NCBI GenBank assembly: GCA_029582265.1
Contig: CM055817.1
Location: 29,502,303-29,566,302, forward strand
Length of the DNA stretch: 64,000 nucleotides
Source: Zoroaster sp. YZ-2022
Lineage: Eukaryota; Echinodermata; Asteroidea; Forcipulatida; Zoroasteridae
Direction of reading: 5' to 3'
The notes below the pieces were generated by a model, which did no database searches, was not told where the DNA came from, and was given only the letters and a program-made list of their open reading frames with translations. Positions 58,966-64,000 of this stretch are shown here, one piece after another (position 1 is the first letter of the stretch; the number at the start of each line of letters is the position of its first letter). Both the position numbers and the translations under genes were made by a program.

Positions 58966-60550
58966 TAAAAAAAACATTTAAACGATTTTAAATCTCAAAG
59001 CTTGCTTTTTATTAACGTCATAACATAAATATTTCCTTTTGAAATATGACGTAGGGGAAAATTGCTCCCATCACTCGACTTACATATTTTGATTGTCACA
59101 ACTCCCAATATAAAGTTGGGCACACGACCCTGCACAAAATAGGTTTTCCAGAAAATGTGACAAATTTATTATTAGAATTAGATTACATTTTCACAGGTTG
59201 GTATGATGTGTTGGTTGAAAACTAGAGATTACAGCAATTCATAATTCAAATATGTATTTAAAAAAAAATCATTTATTATACCTTCTATGACATAAAATAC
59301 CTCGTTTGGGGTTATGGTTTTAACTTATTTTGAATCAGTGGGTGTAAGTCCACGGTGGCATAGTTCAATTCACAGGTAGGTCCACGTTTCCGTGTGTGTA
59401 TATCGACGTCCACGGTTTGAATGTGAAAATCTGGTCAAGCCAGAAAGCTTGAACCATGCTTGAAAAACTTTTAATCTCACATTTATAAGATGTCCATGGT
59501 CCTAGCCTTAATTATTTGTAAAAACAGGGTACGTAACCCTTAAAATACTGCCGTCCTCGTTTGTATGGTAAAAAAATGTATGTCCACGTGTGCAGGTCAT
59601 TACAAGTATGTGTGTGTGGGTGTGTGTGTTTGGGGTGTTTGTATGTTTGTGGATATGCTCTCACATTTACATCCTTATGGAGACTTATGCGAGTTCACCA
59701 CCGTCCTTGTGGAGACCCATTTCCTTCTGGAGACTTGAAAAATGGTTCCGTAAGGAAAACAATTACAGATTGTTCCAGTGACTCTTACAAGTCTATTAAA
59801 ATGAATTCCTCAATGTCGCCACTGAGCATTTTTGTGGAGACACGACCAGTGTTGACGCGTGGTACAAAAACTAACCCGTTCCTGCCTGATGGTGGCGCTT
59901 CAGTATGCAAATAAGTTATGCAAATTATGTCAGGCTCGACAAGGTACAGTATGCCCAGTCTGCCCATGGCCAAATGCATATGGTGTGGTGGTGGAGTCTC
60001 CTTAGGGTTGATTTGGAATGTCTACAAAAGTGGTTACCGTGTGGAGACATACGGTTTCGTAAGGCAATATTGTTTTGTATCATTGCAAAAGCACATGGTG
60101 AATGGTTAAACTATTGTTAAAGGTTAAAAAAAAAATGTTTTGACCCAAAACTTGCAGGAAAGCATCAGTTATGCTCTTTCCGATAGCAAAAAACTACTAG
60201 CATGCTACTTCTATAGGCTATTGTTTAGGCCAGTTAAAAAAATACCAGTTGGTCGTTTAAGCCTCCTTATTTAAAAGAAATAATTTTTAAAGTCACTTCC
60301 TAAAAAAGTTAATATTTTCGCATATAACATATACATAGGCTATACACACACACACATATTTATATATATTCTGTGTACAATCACATAAAAGGCTTGTATC
60401 CCGTTGTGTGCATGATCCCCACTACTGCCGTTAACCAGGTTGTTTGCATCTGACTGGGGCTTGATCCCTGGCTACTCGGCAGATATGGTTTGGCCTCTGA
60501 CCTGGCCCCATAGGGAAATAGATAATTGGCATAAGTGGACTGCCCACCAA
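58966..60550. other. No gene seen
   Basis: Contains a GT-rich patch (59610-59645) and CAC/TA patches (60345-60370). No supported exon. Confidence 0.4.
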
Positions 60551-60554
60551 CATA

Positions 60555-60618
60555 GGGGCTGTTGGTAGAGTGCTTGTACGGTATTCAAGAGGTCGCAGGT
60601 TCGAGTCCAGCATCAGCC
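60555..60618 (+). repeat. tRNA-like SINE head
   Basis: GGGGCTGTTGGTAGAGTGC (A-box region) and GCAGGTTCGAGTCC (B-box region) at tRNA spacing, with an AT-rich body behind. The acceptor arms pair only partly, so a SINE or pseudogene is more likely than a working tRNA. Confidence 0.5.
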
Positions 60619-60639
60619 AAATTTTCTTTGCTCACTTCC

Positions 60640-61460
60640 CGTTTACATATATATATACATATAAATAATTGGCTACTATATATGTTTCTTGGTTTTTTGC
60701 TTTAAAAAAAGGGGGTGAGAGGAAAATCCCTCCCAAAGTGCTGTTTACAGAGGAGTTTGGTAGGGGCAGGGTCTACCAACCCACTTTGACCCCCCTTGAT
60801 CTCCATGGCAGCAGAATAATCCTGGATGTACCACTGTGAACAATGTCAAAAACATATTTAAATAAGTTCCCCAACCAGGTCTACTGTGGTATCAGCTGGT
60901 CCATATGAAGGGGTGGCCTGGCATACAGGCAATGGAAATACAAGTTGACCACAAAGGGTAGGGTGGCTTCGGGAAAGGGGATCAGGAGTTTGGTATTGAT
61001 AGGCACCTTAATTAGGCTTATATAAATTTTCTAGTCGGGGCGCAAGTAGCATTCTTCATACTTTGTTCTTTATGTACCTCATTTATCAATTAAAGAATAG
61101 ACAAAAATACGAGTTGATGATGTTTTGGCATGATGTACATTTATTGTCTGTAACAACACTTAACTGCATCAGCTTTACCGTGGTACTGGATACAGCTAAG
61201 CACATCTGTATATCGTATGACAAAATGTTGAGATTATTCAACAAACCTGGCAGTCTTTACAAAAAACAAAATCAGTGGGTACTGATACACCAAAATCACA
61301 TAATTTGACGTACTTTTCTTCTATGAAACCACAAGCAAAACTATAAAGTTCATGATGCCCCATTTAACTGTGATTGATAATTCAAATTCACCTATTTCCA
61401 CAAAACAATCAATTATGATTCAGTAACTAAATAATTCTAGACATTGTGAAATCATTGGTC
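60640..61460. other. No gene seen
   Basis: A stretch with words such as TCCTGGATGTACCACTG suggests an old repeat. Nothing coding was recognised. Confidence 0.35.
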
Positions 61461-61465
61461 AGCTA

Positions 61466-61536
61466 TAGACTCGAACCCACAACCTTGTGGATTGCAAGTG
61501 CTTCTGTCTAACTACTTGACTGCTGCGACAATTAAA
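61466..61536 (-). repeat. tRNA-derived fragment
   Basis: GACTCGAACCCACAACCTTG is an inverted B-box; TAACTACTTGACTGCTGCG may be the A-box side. Degenerate. Confidence 0.4.
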
Positions 61537-61919
61537 AGTGATTGTCATTTAAAATTTACATGTTTCCACATGGTGTGTATGGGGGAAGGGGAAGAGGGTA
61601 AACATAAAATCTTGTGTGTTTGAAAAATGTACCTATCATAGATCAATTGTTTTCTCTCCCCCCCCCCCCCCGCCATGGATTAGTGGAAATTTTGGTAGTT
61701 TGATTTTCTGAAAAGTGACTTAGGTCACTAAACTGAACAATCTTGATTGTTTGCTCCCTACAAACAGACTGATACGAGCAACTACATGATTTGCTTATGC
61801 TTAATTTTTGTGTACCTGTGTGGCATGCACCAATTTGAACTCAACTTGACATCAAAAGTATAAAATAACTTTCAAAAACCAACTTCAAAAAAATCAAAAA
61901 TACGGGACCGTACTCAAGT

Positions 61920-62105
61920 TCCCTCAGCCTTATGTTCCCTCAGCCCTATGTTCCCTCAGCCCTATGTTCCCTCATCCCAAAATAGACCCTATGTTCCCTC
62001 AGCCCTATGTTCCCTCATCCCAAAATAGACCCTATGTTCCCTCAGCCCTATGTTCCCTCAGCCCTATGTTCTCCCATCCCAAAATAGACCCTATGTTCCC
62101 TCAGC
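61920..62105. repeat. Minisatellite, TATGTTCCCTCAGCCC unit
   Basis: About ten copies of the 16-bp unit, with a longer variant containing ATCCCAAAATAGACCC inserted at intervals, giving a higher-order pattern. The short open frame through it (FPHPKIDPM repeats) is not considered a gene. Confidence 0.9.
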
Positions 62106-62131
62106 ACATATGGCCCTTCCATAATGTGCTG

Positions 62132-62484
62132 TTGGGGTCACCTGTTACAACATTTATAATGCATTATAATGCGCTTGTAAGGCATTATAACACTCGTTAT
62201 AAAGGTTTATAATCATGTATGACAACTTAAAACAAGGTTTATAACGCATTATAAGTGCTGGTCATAATGCACTATAAGCTCAGTGGAACAGCACATTATA
62301 ACTACCTTAACTTAGTTAGTTATAAAATGTCTTTGTTAAAAGTTGTTATGCATAATTATAAACATTTATAACGAGTGTTATGAAGCATTATATGTGCATT
62401 ACCTATAATCCATTATAATGCATTACAAATGTGATTATAATGCAATATAGACCCGACCTTTAAGTAAAGTGTTACCTAGTAGTT
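62132..62484. mobile_element. AT-rich MITE-like element
   Basis: A block dominated by variants of TTATAATGCATTATAA in both directions, bounded by the 11-bp direct repeat ATAATGTGCTG (62121-62131 and 62485-62495). The right end AAGTAAAGTGTTACC resembles a common MITE tip. No coding sequence. Confidence 0.5.
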
Positions 62485-63175
62485 ATAATGTGCTGAAAGC
62501 ATATGTTCTGGGGGTACGTACGTATACGTGTACATTATGTCGCGAGGAAAACTAACCAAAGCAGGAATATCCGTTTTGGTTAGAACTTGTCCTTAAATAT
62601 AGAATATATAAAAAATAAAAATAAATAACTGATTAAAAATAACTTTGTATTTGACCCTTAAAGTATGCTAATATCAAATAACTTTATGTGATATTGTAAA
62701 TTCCAAATATTATCAAATATTTCACAGCACTGCTGGACTGGCATCATGACACCCTGGGGTGCTGCCGCAACCACTTTTAGAAACCCTGTGCTAGGGCAGG
62801 CATAACATGTCACTGCTGTGTGAACTTGTGTTCATTGCTGGAGAAAATAAATACTGATCATCTTGGGTTCAGAGAAATTGGTTGAGAACTACTGGGTTGA
62901 GAACTACTGGGTTAGATGACAGTAAACATAGACCTCAGTTTAGACAATTATTTTGTCATGTTACTGTCTTATACCATTGTGTTTGAACAAAAATGAATAC
63001 AGCAGATTATGTTCTAGCTGACTTCAGATAAATTAACATAATATAATTATATGAAATCCCTGCTCCTGCTGTCCATAAGCTCGATAAACAGCCAAATAAG
63101 AAAAAGAAAAAACAGCTCTATGCAGTTCACTTTCATCTAGAAAGGGCAAAAATAAGGGCAACAATAAATAAATAA

Positions 63176-63198
63176 ATAATAATAATAATAATAATTAT

Positions 63199-63236
<38 letters not shown>
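63176..63236. repeat. (AAT)n and (TA)n microsatellites
   Basis: An ATAATA tract followed by about 18 TA units. Confidence 0.9.
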
Positions 63237-63244
<8 letters not shown>

Positions 63245-63289
63245 AACCTCGATTGTACCAGGGACTGGCAATCTACAAGTGCTGTCCTT

Positions 63290-63667
63290 TGTGATTCTCA
63301 ACCTGTGGGTTGGGGCCCATTGGTGGGCCGTGAGGATATTGCAAGTGGGCCCCCAAATAATTGTCAAAACACTAAGATTTTAATGATAATATAGATGATA
63401 TAACATTAATATTAAAACATTAATGCTAAGAATGTCATGGTATTTTTTTATTTACAACTTTGAGAAATTAGTTTGACTGATAAATAGGAACTTAATATTA
63501 ATATTAAGTTCCATTGATCCAAGCCGGAACACAAATAAAAATGCTCTGAAAAGGCCCACCATCTGTTTACCCACGTGGCTGCCGTGTTAATTGGTCAGGT
63601 GGGTGGGCATGAACGCTTTCGAGATTTTTAAGGACCCTGATCCAGAAAAAGTTGAGAACCACTGGGT
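63290..63667. mobile_element. hAT-type non-autonomous element (tentative)
   Basis: Left end GTGATTCTCAACCTGTGGGT and right end AAAGTTGAGAACCACTGG form short inverted repeats like the CAGTGGTTCTCAACC tips of many hAT MITEs. No coding sequence. A similar tip is repeated at 62880-62905. Confidence 0.5.
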
Positions 63668-63847
63668 TAGATGACAATAAACATAGACTTCAATTGTACA
63701 ATATTCTGCATCAGTTTAGACAATTATTTTGACTTCAGATAAATTAACATACTATATAAATGGTATAAAATCCCTGCTCCTGCTGTCCATAAGCTCGATA
63801 AACAGCCAAATAAGAAAAATAAAAAAATAACTATGCAGTTCACTATA

Positions 63848-64000
63848 CAGTGTTGGGGAAGTTACTTTGAAAGCGTAGCTTGTAAAGCTACAAGTAGCTC
63901 ACCATGGCAGTAGCTTGATCAAGCTACATTTTTACCCCTGGGGAAATGTAGCTTGGAAAGCTACAGCTACATAGAAAAAGTAGCAGTACTTTTTTTTTCC
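63848..64000 (+). mobile_element. Start of another repeat, cut by the window end
   Basis: CAGTGTTGGGGAAGTTACTT, followed by repeated GTAGCTT / AAGCTAC words in both orientations, looks like the end of a palindromic MITE that continues past the window. Confidence 0.45.

Larger units (their letters stand above)
62903..63845 (+). repeat. Direct duplication of ~0.2 kb, two copies
   Basis: Copies at about 62903-63132 and 63657-63845 share ACTGGGTTAGATGACA, GACTTCAGATAAATTAACAT and CCTGCTCCTGCTGTCCATAA. They flank a (TA)n tract and the hAT-like MITE. Confidence 0.75.

Noticed and set aside
61964..62212. Frame with FPHPKIDPM repeats
   Set aside because: Generated by the TATGTTCCCTCAGCCC minisatellite.

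Overview
This is an AT-rich stretch of animal nuclear DNA. The genes are spliced with GT-AG introns, and there are tRNA-derived SINEs, MITEs, LTR retrotransposons, Penelope-like elements and DNA transposons. Host-gene families, the SINE head type and the frequent ACATGTACATGTA and TAGGCCTA words suggest a marine invertebrate, perhaps a deuterostome such as an echinoderm or cephalochordate. That placement is a low-confidence inference.

Layout. 1-1.17 kb: fold-back repeat and intergenic DNA. 1.17-10.2 kb: minus-strand gene of at least 11 exons for a SAM-HECT ubiquitin ligase, with a Penelope-like element (PLE) in one intron. 10.85-11.43 kb: A-tract minisatellite. 11.95-12.95 kb: orphan fibronectin-III exon and a SINE. 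13.3-31.1 kb: plus-strand gene with an N-terminal SET domain (KMT5A-like), an acidic linker with a 5-residue repeat, two zinc fingers, a tyrosine-recombinase-like catalytic domain, a 10-residue repeat exon and a C-terminal WS-type domain. Its introns hold a complete Gypsy element (15.4-20.1 kb), two copies of a 337-bp MITE and a PLE. 31.4-35.4 kb: PLE 3' fragments, a duplicated 0.75-kb segment and a perfect 60-bp inverted repeat beside long TA tracts. 35.9-38.0 kb: broken P-element transposase, itself interrupted by a short repeat and a Tc1/mariner fragment. 39.58 kb: a second, frameshifted copy of the C-terminal domain. 39.9-57.9 kb: a tandem host duplication; copy A carries a 1.4-kb Harbinger-like element with a 93-aa ORF, and copy B is split by a 15-kb Gypsy element whose 3' LTR is in turn split by a 4.8-kb PIF/Harbinger transposon with an intact transposase. 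57.9-64 kb: mostly non-coding repeats.

The most interesting host locus is the 13.3-31.1 kb gene. Its exons join in one consistent frame (about 1,020 codons) and link a histone-type methyltransferase domain to a recombinase-like domain that keeps R, K, R, H and Y at the expected spacing. It has one in-frame TGA directly before the first catalytic-arginine motif. The gene could be a domesticated recombinase, a mobile element of an unusual kind, or a recently disabled copy.

Caution: both Gypsy elements have nearly identical LTRs yet many frame breaks in gag-pol. Some single-base indels in this window may therefore be assembly errors rather than mutations.
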